From positions 3,111,298 to 3,143,185 of the forward strand of contig KN832554.1 of assembly GCA_000827205.1 (NCBI GenBank): 31,888 nt of DNA, read 5' to 3'. Position numbers and translations under genes: made by a program. The DNA is from Plicaturopsis crispa FD-325 SS-3 (Eukaryota; Basidiomycota; Agaricomycetes; Amylocorticiales; Amylocorticiaceae). This document shows, piece after piece, positions 1 to 9,367 of the stretch. How positions within the stretch are numbered: position 1 is the first letter of the stretch; the number at the start of each line of letters is the position of its first letter. The notes under the pieces were generated by a model, which was given only the letters and a program-made list of their open reading frames with translations, was not told the DNA's origin and made no database searches.

Positions 1-347
1 CGGTTTCGAGCACGGATTTTGGGAGGCGGCGCAGCGGCATGCTTTAGGATATCCTGCGAGGATAACATCGTATTTTTAGTGTAGATAACTTATGGTAAAA
101 AAGAGTGAATTGGGGGTAGTAATTAACCCATGTCAGCTTAGGCTATAAGATTGTCAAGACGAGATAAATAGAAGACTGAGGCTTGGACTTGGAACTGGGT
201 GCGCGTTGACTGCAGCATCGCACATTCGGTACTTTGCAGATTCACGTGCACGATACAGGGCAGGTCAGTTTGCGAAATAGGCCACGAAAGGGAATTTTTC
301 GTTCCCTGCCAAATTCGAACCCAGATCGACAGGTCTCTCTATCGACA

Positions 348-450
348 AGCTCGCCTTTCTAATAGAGAGACCGGTTACAGGTCTAGTCGTAGTCTAGACT
401 GGAGCTCGCCTTTCTAATAGAGAGACCGGTTACAGGTCTAGTCGTAGTCT
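348..450. repeat. 48-bp direct tandem duplication
   Basis: Bases 348-395 and 403-450 are identical 48-mers separated by 7 bp (period 55). Each copy contains GGTTACAG followed by GTCTAG, so a possible 3' splice site just upstream of the coiled-coil gene has been duplicated (at 373-380 and 428-435). Exact identity suggests a recent duplication. Confidence 0.9.
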
Positions 451-1075
451 CGGAGGCCACCTCTCTCCCACTTGAACGCGAGCCCCAACCCTTCAAATAC
501 ACCCACCTAGCTGTCCTAACAGCTTTGATTCTCCCGTTAACCCTCATTCCATACGTCTCTACGCGACGTCAACTCTGGTCCCTTCGGGCTAGGCTACACC
601 ATGCCGAAGCGAATTCTGCGATGCTCAAGCGTCAGCTGGGGACGACGCTAACGGCAATCTCAGCCCGGAAGGAAGAAGACCTGAAGATCAGGTCGATGCT
701 GATTGAGCTGAAGCAGGATGTGGAGAAGCTGCGTCAAGAGGGCGAGCAGAGGGATAGGACGCGCGCCCTCGCGGAGCATTCTATCCGTGGTGACCTCCGC
801 CTTCTTTCGGAAGACAAGCATCGGTAAGCACCCCCAATCTCTCTAGCCATGTCTCCACTAATATATGGTTTTCCCGCAGTATTTCTGCGCACCAAGATAT
901 CTTACGCGATCTGGGCACTTCGTTGGCAGATATCGCTGCGTTCAAGCATAAAATCGAGTTGCAACAAGGCATCGCACCATCCTCTAAGGCTGGTGCTGAT
1001 TCTACCGACCGTCTGCGGTCCATAGCGCTACGTATGCAAGGTCTCCGTGGCCCTGACGGTCGTACGCAGTCCTAA
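436..1075 (+). CDS. Small membrane-anchored coiled-coil protein, 5' end unresolved
   Basis: Two exons are visible: one ending at 823, then an intron 824-879 (GTAAGC...CGCAG), then 880-1075 ending in TAA. The frame is open upstream to 393 without an ATG, so the start lies in an earlier exon I could not place; 436 is only the nearest plausible splice acceptor (GGTTACAG). An in-frame ATG at 621 would drop the membrane segment. The protein reads from a hydrophobic stretch (around 505-555, LAVLTALILPLTLIPY) followed by TRR, into a charged alpha-helical coiled coil rich in K, E, R and L, and then a conserved-looking LGTSLADIAAFKHKIELQQG segment. From memory this layout matches an unnamed small Agaricomycete protein family with an N-terminal membrane helix. 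Function unknown. The region before it (1-347) shows no gene I can support. Confidence 0.6.
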
Positions 1076-1517
1076 ACGTCTCATGTACGCTTAAACGGAC
1101 CAATTGCATACTACCATTCCTAATCTGAGCCTTAACAGGTGCTGTATTATAAAGGTGACAGACGGCTAGGATTTTGTCCCGTAACAAGCACCTTGTACAA
1201 GACATATGCCTCCGCGGGCCACAGTGTAGTCGGGAGTAGCGGTGTATTTCCAGATGTACGTATATGACTAGTGTAACAAGAACGGGCATGTAAATACAGA
1301 TAGCATGAGGAAGAAGGTGTATTGATATCCCTCGTAGACCTCAGTAGAAGTACATGGAAAGCAACGATAAGTATGGAAATAACAAAAAAGCAGTCAGACA
1401 TACGTGAGTAGTAAGTATACAACAGGCCTCGGAGCACAAGCCATGGAAGAGCAGAGAAATCAAACTCTAGTAAATCCAACCGATGAAATGAACGCCGTCA
1501 TAAATGGGGTCAAGCAG
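1076..1517. other. Convergent intergenic region
   Basis: This holds the 3' flanks of the coiled-coil gene (+) and the Trp/Gly-rich gene (-). Open frames here are short and lack splice or family support. No other feature is visible. Confidence 0.5.
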
Positions 1518-3737
1518 CTACCACCTGATGTTGAGCTTCCACCATTTCTTCTTCTTCTTGGGTGCCGGGGGTGATGCAGGCGGTTTGGACATTCGACGAT
1601 GGTCGTTGGGTAGTCTGTCCGCAAAGAAGCATAGTGCCGGTCAGGTCCACTCAAACAACTCTGACGAGAAACGGATACGCACTCGTCAACCATGCATACA
1701 TAATCCTTCTTCAGCGTCTTCATTGTCTGCGTGATCTCCGCAATATATGCGAGCCGTATGTTATTTGGCACCGCGAGTTTTCGCCGCCAGACTGCCATGC
1801 TCCGCCCACTCGCCGAGGGCAGGAACACGAACACAACAACCGTCGTAGCTGGATCATACGTCGACACCGATTCCTGCAGAATCCGGTCTCGCGTAGGCTG
1901 CAGCTGGTCGAAAGTGAGCCAGTCAAATGCAGGCTGAGCCGGATCTTCTGGGGACACATAGTCCGCATTCGCGAACAGCGCCCCGCGTTCACGCGACTGC
2001 AGAAATTTGTGGAGCTGAATATGCGAAGGGGTCAATTAACGCCGGTGTGAGAGGAGGAGACATAACGCACACCAAAGGCGGCAAGCCCGTGCGCTACGGC
2101 TTGGATCCAAGACAAAAGCATCTCGACGCGCTCATCCTGGTCCGGAGGGAATGCCCAGTGCATACGATCTTTCGCCCGCCGTGCGCGACGGCCGTACAAG
2201 GCCTCGTGTACGGGGGCAAGCGCCGCGCCATGGGATTCGTTGAACCTTACGTCGGCATAATCCTGCATGCCGTTCCGTGCGTACGCACCACTCAGCTGCG
2301 TAGGGCGCGCGTCGCCCTTGTATGCATGCGCCAGCGTCTTGGAGGGCATATTATATGACGCGCCCATCGTAGCACCGAGAGGTGGCGCCGATTGCATGCG
2401 ATTATGCCCACGGGTGAGCTTCGCTGGCGGCTGCGGGGCGGAGGGCTGTACAAAATCGAAGCGCACCGACTTGGGCGGATAGTCGTCCGCGCCGCCATCG
2501 TCGTAATCGTCCTCCTCGTCCTCCTCGTCGCCCCACCCGTCGTTGCCCGAGTCACCCCATCCGTCAGCGGCCCCTCCTCCCGCACCCCAGCCATCTGCGG
2601 CCCCGTACCCACCGTCCGCACCCCACGCACTCTCCCCCCACGACTGCTGTGACTGCCCCGACGCCTGGCGTTGCTGCTGCGGAGGCGGCGCGTACGACTG
2701 CTGCTTCATAGCCGGCTTAGCCGCATGCGATTGCTTCGCGCCTTGCTGGTGCCATCCACTCGCGTACGCATAGGCATTGCTCTGTGTCGGCGGACTCTGG
2801 TTGTTCTGATTTAGCAAAGAATTCAGGATTTGGGACCGCTGCTCTGGGGACATGCCGTTTCGCGTCCCCACTCCATGCGCCCGCTGAGTTGTATTATTAG
2901 TAGTCACCTTGGGGGCCGCAGCTGGTGTGGATACGGTTCTTGCTCTCGATGCATCCTGGCCCCAGCTCATCCATGCCGGGCCTTGGGCAGGTGCATGGCT
3001 GTGTCTGTGAGGAGGCATCGCGGGCGGAGGAAGTCCCCAATCATCGTCTTCCTCTTCATCGTCTTCATCTCCCCAGCCATCCTGTCCGCCGCCTTGAGGC
3101 GCGCCCCAGCCCCCATTCCCCGTCGCCCAGTCGTTAGTGGCAGGTGCTTCCGCGAATTGGGGTGCGAATTGGGATGGTGGGCCATATTGGCTTACGTTGC
3201 CTTTAGCGCCCTTGCTAGGCGTTTTCATTCCATGAGCGACGGCGGGTACGGGCGCTCGATTCTGGAAATGTGCGTGTTTGGGCGCCATGGCAGGAGCAGA
3301 TGGGGGCGCTTGCGCGAGCGGAGGCGCAGCGAGAGGTGCGGGCGATGGAATAGGAGCGGCGTGGGCAGGCGCAGGTGAGGGGGCAGCACTCCACCCCGTC
3401 TGAGAGTTGCCGTTCCAAGTAGCTGTATCAGTCCTTGGGGACGCTCTTGATTCGGGCCATGCGCCTAAATCGGTCGGATTGGGCTGTGCATCGCCTCCCA
3501 GCTGGCCTTGGTTTCCGCCTTCTCCACCCCAGCCGCTATCGGGGTAACCATCATCTACGACGACAGCAGCTACATATACACACAGATAGATGCCGAGTGA
3601 TGAGTCCGAGTCACGGAATCAGATAGTGAAAGTTAGGTTCACGCACCTGGCATATCTGAATACTTTTCCTCGGGGGGCTCCTGGACCTCCTGGATGGGCG
3701 GCTCGGCCTTGCCCTTCCCCTTGGCCTTTTTCGCCAT
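1518..3737 (-). CDS. Trp/Gly-rich protein with conserved fungal C-terminal domain (CcmS-related type)
   Basis: Four exons on the minus strand: 3737-3647, 3554-2071, 2014-1683 and 1614-1518. Introns are 92, 56 and 68 bp, all GT-AG and frame-consistent, giving 667 aa. The start MAKKAKGKGKAEPP (ATG at 3737) was chosen because it splices in frame into the long second exon. Residues 30 to about 480 are low complexity: Pro/Ala-rich, with many DGWG and GWGA motifs, two acidic runs (DEDDEEEDDDWG and DEEDEEDDYDD), and Gln-rich parts; this is probably disordered. The C-terminal 150 residues are ordered and conserved: WAFPPDQDERVEMLLSW, then LHKFLQSRERGALFANADY, FDWLTFDQL, VVFVFLPSASGRSMAVWRRK and a final KKKKKWWKLNIRW. 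I recall this block as a domain annotated 'CcmS-related' in many Agaricomycete hypothetical proteins. No biochemical role is known to me. Confidence 0.85.
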
Positions 3738-4193
3738 TGAACGAGACGTCGGGGAAGGTTATGGAAAGGATTGGTGACGCCGTGTGTGCGAGCGCCCGAG
3801 TTTGGTCGCGTTGAAACTGTCGATGTGCGCTGGCCAGTTCGCGATAAGTTGAACAGGAATCCTTAAGAGCCTACTAGATAGAGATAGAGTTCAGCTGAGT
3901 CCTTATGTCGCGTTTCAAGACTTTCCGACCGACACGATGAAATGAACACGACGATCGAGAGGATGAGAATAAACACTGGCGCCAACGAACATGAGGCGCG
4001 ACTTAAGCCCCGCGGAGTCCGGACGCGACGGGCCCGGTCCACTTCGGTTGTTCTTGATTCAAACTTGCGTTGGTTCAGCTTTTCTCTGTACTGTACGAAT
4101 CACTACCATGCGTCGATATTGTAGTTGAAAATTGCCATTAACTCTTAGTCGGGGCGCTACAATGTGTCCAGTCAAGCAGCATTCTCTTCAACG
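3738..4193. promoter_or_regulatory. Upstream region of the Trp/Gly-rich gene and 3' flank of family copy A
   Basis: 455 bp with no supported gene. It must contain the promoter of the minus-strand gene starting at 3737 and the terminator of copy A, which ends at 4194 on the same strand. No clear TATA box is seen. Confidence 0.4.
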
Positions 4194-5006
4194 TTACCAC
4201 CCATTCCATCCTCTTCCCCACGCTGAGCCGCCCTTCCCCTCCTCCTTTTCCGCCGCTAGCTGGAACGGATTGACGCGATATTCATGGTCCCAGAGCGAGA
4301 TGAGGTCCTCCCGAACCTCTTCGGTTATATCCTTCCATGGCTCCGAGTCCAAAGCCGCGAGCGTAACAACATCCAGTCGGTCCCCCGCCCAAACCCCGCG
4401 CGTAAGTCGTTCAGAATCGCGCTTGTCCATGCTGCACGACGGGTCCGACGACCAGCAGATGCGCGACAGGATAACGTCGCCGATGTGCGCGCCGGCGTCG
4501 GAGAACTCCAGCTGCACCTCGTCCTCGGGGAGTCCATCATCGGCACGGTCTTGCTCGGATTTGAACGCTGCGACGCGCACGTACACACGCTTCGTCAGGT
4601 TGCGCAGCACCCACGCTGCAGCGGGGAACGCGTTGCGTGTCTTCCGCGTGGATCCGCGTATGCTGCTCTGCTCCTCGTACGCGTATTCCGCGACCTGATA
4701 TAGGGTCTCGAACGAGTCGGACACGGCGCCGTATTTCTCGAGCCACTTCACGTCCTGGTGGTCCATTATGCTCTCAGGGTAGTCCCTGGCGTAGTCCCCG
4801 ATGCACACGATCTGGTCGCCTGCCCAGCACCCGGGTTCGCTCTCTTCGAAATCGTTGTCGGCTGGGAGCGGCTCCAGGGGAAGGAGAGGCACGGCGAAGA
4901 ACCAGATGAGCCTGTCTGCGCTCTTCCCTATGATATATTCACCAAGCTTCCCGATGTTTTTTCGAGTGCGTTTGTCGAGATCGAGGAGGAGCCAGTCTTG
5001 TCCCAT
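4194..5006 (-). CDS. MGQYW-family protein, copy A (270 aa)
   Basis: Intronless 270-aa coding region. ATG at 5006 is chosen over an upstream in-frame ATG at 5069 because all copies begin MGQ.W..L.LDKR and because 5069 lies inside the predicted leader intron. Shared blocks, in order: GKLGEYIIG, WAGDQIVCIGDYARDYP, DHQDVKWLEKYG, AWVLRNLTKRVYVR, LPEDEVQL, GDVILSRICWSSDPSCSM, RGVWAGDRLDVV and ITEEVREDLISLWDHE. The tail after residue 250 is Gly/Trp-rich. There is no signal peptide or membrane segment. I know this pattern only as a large basidiomycete family of unknown function; some relatives, from memory, carry an F-box insert, absent here. Copy A pairs most closely with copy F in both protein (SDAGA, VTLAALDS, R.NPF) and promoter. 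Confidence 0.85.
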   Translation of the reverse strand: MGQDWLLLDLDKRTRKNIGKLGEYIIGKSADRLIWFFAVPLLPLEPLPADNDFEESEPGCWAGDQIVCIGDYARDYPESIMDHQDVKWLEKYGAVSDSFETLYQVAEYAYEEQSSIRGSTRKTRNAFPAAAWVLRNLTKRVYVRVAAFKSEQDRADDGLPEDEVQLEFSDAGAHIGDVILSRICWSSDPSCSMDKRDSERLTRGVWAGDRLDVVTLAALDSEPWKDITEEVREDLISLWDHEYRVNPFQLAAEKEEGKGGSAWGRGWNGW

Positions 5007-5021
5007 AGTGTCTCTGTAATG

Positions 5022-5197
5022 CTGCCGGGATCTGTGAGTCCGGATTTCATCCTGCATGATGCTGAGCACTCACTGCTATGAACGTTCAATTCTAGGAAAT
5101 TGTGGTGGCGGTGAAGATCCTACGAAGGGAAAACTGGGAGAAAGAGTCAATTCGAAATCAAAAGCGATTTATAGGATGGCATTGGGAGGACAATGGC
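5022..5197 (-). promoter_or_regulatory. Copy A promoter and leader intron
   Basis: On the minus strand the motif GCCATTGTCCTCCCA (5197-5183) is followed 9 bp later by TATAAAT (5173-5167), then a likely 5'UTR intron (5073-5022, GTGAGT...GGCAG, 52 bp) and the ATG at 5006. The same motif, TATA box, intron and spacing occur in front of copy F. The TATA-to-ATG distance is about 165 bp in both. Confidence 0.7.
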
Positions 5198-5401
5198 AGG
5201 ATCTCACGCATGCGGTGGCCACCTTTCAAAAGTTATCGCCGGGTGGCGCCCCCATTGTGTCTGCCATTGTCCACCCATTGGCAGGCGTATCACATAAAAT
5301 GTCGCATCCTGAAACCAAAAACGACACAGCGTTGAAGGAGAGCGCGTCCCGGAGTACTGACATGGCATTGTTCTTGAGAAGACACACAACGTTTTCGACA
5401 T

Positions 5402-6928
5402 TCAATCCTGAACCTCCTCCCCTGACGACGCAAACGGGTCCCTTCCCCTATCAAGTACCCAGAGCGAGCGGATTTCTTCACGAACTTCGTCGCTTATGTC
5501 CTTCCACTGCTCAAAATCCGGGAGAGCCTCGAGGGTTTCCATGATCACCACGTCCAAGCGATCCCCTGCCCAAGCCCCGCGAGTGAGTCGCTCGGAAACC
5601 TCGTCTGGCAGCTTGGAAACATCGTCTGGCAGCTTGGAAACATCGCCCGGCATGGCGCATGAAAGGTCAGACGTCCAGCATATACGCGAGAGAATGACGT
5701 CGTCGAGAAAATCGCAGGCGCGCAAGTCCACCTCGTCGTCGGGGAGCCCTAGAGAGTCCGAGTCGTCGCGGTGGGTCTTGAAGCACGCAGCACGGACATA
5801 TACACGCTTCGTGAGGTTGCGCAGAACCTACGCGGCAGCGGGGAACGCGTTGCTCGTCGGTGCGGACACGCTGCACTGGTCTTCGTACGCGTATTCCGCG
5901 AGCTGATACAGGTTCTCGATCCCCGTTGAGTCAGACATGGCACCGTATTTCTCAAGCCACTTCACGTCCTGGTGGTCCGCCATGCAATCTGGGTAGTCTT
6001 TGGAATTCGAATAGTCCCCAATGCACACGATGCGGTCGCCCGCCCAGCACCCGGGCTCGCCCTTGTCGGCGTCGTCCGAGGGCAGGAGCGGCACGGTGAA
6101 GAGCCATGTAAACCTGCCAGCACCCTTCCCTACCAAACAGTCGCCGAGTCTCCCAATCTTGATTCGCACGCGTTTGTCGAGATTGAGGAGGAGCCAGTGT
6201 TGCCCCATAGCGTCCTCCGCCGCTGGGGGGAAGGGATCCGGTTTGTCTTCGGTTATCCAGAGCGAGCGGATCTCCTGACGGGCCTCGTCGCTAATGTCCT
6301 TCCACTCCTCTTTATCCGTCAGAGCGTCGAGGCTCGCAATGAGCACGATGTCGAGCCGGTCCCCAGCCCAAACTCCGCGACCTAGCCGGTCGGACTGCAT
6401 GTTGCAGAAATTGTCCGAGGACCAGCTTATACGCGACAGGATGAGGTCGCCGAGAAATACGCATGCGGGCGAGCGCGCCAGATCCACCTCGTCTTCGGGC
6501 AGGCCGAGGCGGCGGTCAGGCCTGGATTTGAAGCACGCGACACGGACGTAGACGCGTTTCGTGAGATTGCGTAGAATCCACGCGCCAGTGGGGAATGCGC
6601 TGCTGCTGCACGCCGGTTTGTACTTGTTATTACGACGCGGTAACTGTGCATACGAAGACGCGAGGTGATACAGGTTTTGGGCGTCGGGATCGCCCGCAAG
6701 TAGCTTCACCTCTGGGTGGTCCTTGAGGCTCTGAGGGTAGTCGCAAGAGTAGTCACCGGTGCAGATGGTGTGATCTCCTGCCCAGTGCCCGATCTCTTCT
6801 GCTGGCTCCTGTGGAATAGCGAACATCCACACGAGCCATCTGTTCCCACCAACCAGGTTTTCACCGAGTTTCCCGATTGAAATTCCGGCGCGTTTGTCGA
6901 GGTTGAGTATGCGCCAATATTGGCCCAT
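5402..6928 (-). pseudogene. MGQYW-family two-domain fusion, copies B and C, with internal TAG
   Basis: One continuous frame holds two complete family domains. Copy B (6928-6209, 240 aa, starts MGQYWRILNLDKR) runs without a stop directly into the start codon of copy C (ATG 6208-6206, MGQHWLLLNLDKR), so B's stop and C's promoter have been lost. Copy C has a TAG at 5830-5828 where the family has Trp (FPAAAW -> FPAAA stop); the frame after it is intact for about 140 more codons to 5402. The translatable product is therefore 366 aa (all of B plus the first 126 residues of C). B is closest to copy D, and C to copy A. C also carries a 21-bp internal tandem duplication (DDVSKLP twice). It may still make a B-type protein with an extra half domain. 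The TAG could be a sequencing error, a true null, or read through; I favour a degenerate second domain. Confidence 0.8.
5603..5644. repeat. 21-bp tandem duplication inside copy C
   Basis: Two exact 21-bp units (5603-5623 and 5624-5644) duplicate the residues DDVSKLP in the variable segment between the CWTSD and RGAWAGD blocks. It keeps the reading frame. Confidence 0.9.
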
Positions 6929-7470
6929 GAGTTATCGCGGTGCTATAGGTACGAGTCTTCAGTCGAATTGAAACCGCATCAATATTCAGAACTTACTGAA
7001 GAATGAGAAACTGTAGAATGATATTGGCGATATCTGCTGGATTCAAGTAGAAATTTGGAAGAGGATCGACAAGTCGTTGCGTTGAACAAAGTAAAGAGAC
7101 GTCGACGATGCCGCACCGATGCGTGCAAGCATTGGAAGCAACGTGTCGTCGACTTGCCGTCACGCGCCAGCAATACGCGGTCACGTGTCGTAATTGTGTT
7201 GCGCGTGCGTACACGGTATTACAGGACTTACCGGTACTTACTAGTACTGTCAGTGTACATGTCAGACGTAAAACTACTAATCATGGTCCACGCAGTTCAT
7301 GCCGCGATCGACGGCGGACGCGTATCCCATAGAACTTGGGTGCATTTTTGCGAAATGAAGATAGTACGAAACCAAGTCAAACTGGAAGCGACGGTAGCGT
7401 GCGCCGGAGTGAGTATTCGGAGTACAGACACACAATCGTTGAACGTTAAACAGTGTATGCTATACGACAT
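6929..7470 (-). promoter_or_regulatory. Copy B promoter region with leader intron
   Basis: The 5'UTR carries a likely 54-bp intron (6996-6943, GTAAGTTCTG...CCTATAG) followed by CACCGC and then the ATG at 6928. The intron's ends and the CACCGC after it match those of copies D and E. The rest of this 540-bp gap up to the stop of copy D holds no supported gene. Confidence 0.6.
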
Positions 7471-8232
7471 TCATTGCTGAGGAGCTACCTCCTTTACAGG
7501 TTTGAAAGGGTCCCTTGCGCCTTCGGTTATCCAGAGCTTACGAATCTCCTTACGAGCCTCCTTGCTTATGTCCTTCCACTCCTCTTTATCCGGAAGCGTG
7601 TCGAGGCTCGCCATGAGCACGATGTCGAGCCGGTCGCCCGCCCAAACTCCCTGACCCATTCCCTCGGACTCCATGTTGCAGAAATTGTCCGTGGACCAGC
7701 TGATCCGCGACAGGATCAGGTCGCCGAGAAATACGCACGCGGGCGAGCGCGCTAGGTCCACCTCGTCCTCAGGGAGTCCCAGGCGGACGTCTTTCCGCGA
7801 CTTGAAGCACGCGATACGGACGTAGACGCGTTTCGTGAGATTGCGCAGGATCCACGCGCCAGTGGGGAATGCGCTGCCGCGCGTGGGTTTATACTCGTGG
7901 TCAAGCTCGAGAGATTCGTACTCATCCGCGAGGTCATGCAGGTTTTTGTAGTCGGGGTTTTGCACAAGCCGCTTCACCTCTGGGTAGTCTTTGAGGCTCT
8001 GCGGGTAGTTGCGACCGTAGTCGCCTGCGCAGATGATGTGATCTCCTGCCCAGTCCCAGACCGCGTCAGACTCTGCGTCGTCGGCTGCTTGGTCCTGTGG
8101 CACTGCTTGATCCTGTGGTACAGCGAACATCCACACGAGCCATCTGTTCCCACCAACCAGGTTCTCCCCGAGTTTCCCGATAAAAATTTCAGAGCGTTTG
8201 TCGAGGTTGATTATGCGCCAATATTGACCCAT
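7471..8232 (-). CDS. MGQYW-family protein, copy D (253 aa)
   Basis: Intronless and intact, starting MGQYWRIINLDKR (ATG 8232). It shares long blocks with copy B, including GKLGENLVGGNRWLVWMFA, AFPTGAWILRNLTKRVYVR, LARSPACVFLGDLILSRIS and RGVWAGDRLDIV-type segments, so B and D are recent duplicates. In the variable N-terminal third an 18-bp near-duplication (8086-8103 and 8104-8121, 2 mismatches) repeats AVPQDQ. The variable region between the CGDY block and the FPTGAW block differs most among copies. Function unknown; no membrane segments or secretion signal. Confidence 0.87.
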   Translation of the reverse strand: MGQYWRIINLDKRSEIFIGKLGENLVGGNRWLVWMFAVPQDQAVPQDQAADDAESDAVWDWAGDHIICAGDYGRNYPQSLKDYPEVKRLVQNPDYKNLHDLADEYESLELDHEYKPTRGSAFPTGAWILRNLTKRVYVRIACFKSRKDVRLGLPEDEVDLARSPACVFLGDLILSRISWSTDNFCNMESEGMGQGVWAGDRLDIVLMASLDTLPDKEEWKDISKEARKEIRKLWITEGARDPFKPVKEVAPQQ

Positions 8233-8248
8233 GATGGTTATTGCGGTG

Positions 8249-8304
8249 CTATCGACAGTACTTGTTAGCCCAATTAGAATATGATGAATGTTCAGACCAC
8301 TTAC
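8249..8304 (-). promoter_or_regulatory. Copy D leader intron
   Basis: A 56-bp 5'UTR intron is predicted from GTAAGTGGTCTG (donor at 8304) to GATAG (acceptor at 8249), followed by CACCGC and the ATG 17 nt downstream. It is equivalent in place and sequence ends to those of copies B and E. Confidence 0.65.
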
Positions 8305-9367
8305 TTGCTAGATGGTCGCTCGCAGTTGAAGTGGGAAGGACTTGGAGGTCGTTGGGGAGAATAAAAGAGACAGCGAGAGACCAGGACGCCACGGTCAATT
8401 TCCTGCCGCCTCACCTGAAAGGCGCGTCGCGACCACGTGGGCGCGGTAGTCGGGAACTTCTGAGCCGATTCTTGAAGTTGTCGCCACAAATTGACATGTC
8501 TTGACTCTTGCCAACTGCACGCTGGGCAGCGACTCCAAACGAACATTGCAATCGCGTCTCTCTTGCGCTTAGCCTGCCATTTTTACTGTCTGTTATAACC
8601 CCAATGCTCCAAGTCCTGCTAGATAATGTTCGTGAGCGTTGACTTGCACTTATCAAGAAAACAGTATACTGACCGCTACATAGCTCGCAGATGCTAGAGT
8701 ACCCATAAGCGCGTCTTTATACAATGCCCAACTACAGGTTTCTTGGACTGGTGTCAGCGAATAACCAATGAGGACAGCTCAAGAGTCACTTGATGCCAGC
8801 CTTCAGGCAATGGCAGGTCGCCTGGAGGGCTGAGCGCTGAGTCTTGAGGTGCCCAACGACGCCAAGTTGACGACGCCCTTCCTTCCAGGCAGTCCCTTCA
8901 AATCTTCATTATGCATCGGTTATAAAACTCTCCGCCTGCCTAGCCTGCTCCAAGTTGGGCCAGACTCTGCGGCGTGAGTGCATACTTCCTGTCGTCGAGG
9001 TAACTCGTTCGCTTTGTTGGCGACTCCACACAGAAGGCCAGTCGGCAAGACTGGTCGACGATTTGAAAGCACCGTCAACGCGCGCCAAAAATCAAACTCT
9101 CCGTGTCGTCGGTTGCGAACCTCCTTCAAGACAGCGGCAGAAGAAAGAAGCGCTGTAAGGGCTGCACGGTTGTATGAAAGAACTCGCCGCCTCTCCATTT
9201 ATGTCATTCTTGCAGCTTCCCCGTTCGCTCGGACGCCGTTGCTACTCTTCATCATAGTACTTATATAGGTGAGCACGTCCAGCTATCTGAGCGTTGTGTT
9301 GTTTTCTCTGTCGCAGCTAGTCTGCTATTCTTTTTCTTTTCTTTTCTCTTTTCTTTCTTTGAACACA
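8305..9367. promoter_or_regulatory. Divergent promoter region between copy D and the NCS1 permease
   Basis: About 1 kb lies between two divergently transcribed genes. TATAAAA at 8921-8927 is a candidate permease TATA box. A predicted 5'UTR intron (9269-9316, GTGAGC...TCGCAG, 48 bp) precedes a CT-rich leader (about 9317-9360) and the permease ATG. The leader contains short upstream open frames. The region from 8560 to 8900 shows nothing further. Confidence 0.5.

Noticed and set aside
1-90. Possible C-terminal end of a gene at the left edge (GFEHGFWEAAQRHALGYP...)
   Set aside because: Only about 25 codons before a stop, with no family match; cannot be told from chance.
199-417. Plus-strand open frame of 72 codons before the coiled-coil gene
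   Set aside because: No ATG start, runs through the 48-bp duplication, and is in a different context from the frame that continues into the coiled-coil exon.
2830-3378. Plus-strand 182-codon frame opposite the Trp/Gly-rich gene
   Set aside because: It is the antisense shadow of a GC-rich, low-complexity coding exon.
5828-5830. Programmed stop-codon readthrough or recoding in copy C
   Set aside because: TAG replaces an otherwise conserved Trp codon, no recoding structure is visible nearby, and copy F is also damaged; simple inactivation is more likely.
8978-9268. Open frame in the permease leader
   Set aside because: It ends directly at a 5'UTR splice donor, is of mixed composition and has no recognisable domain; treated as leader with upstream frames.
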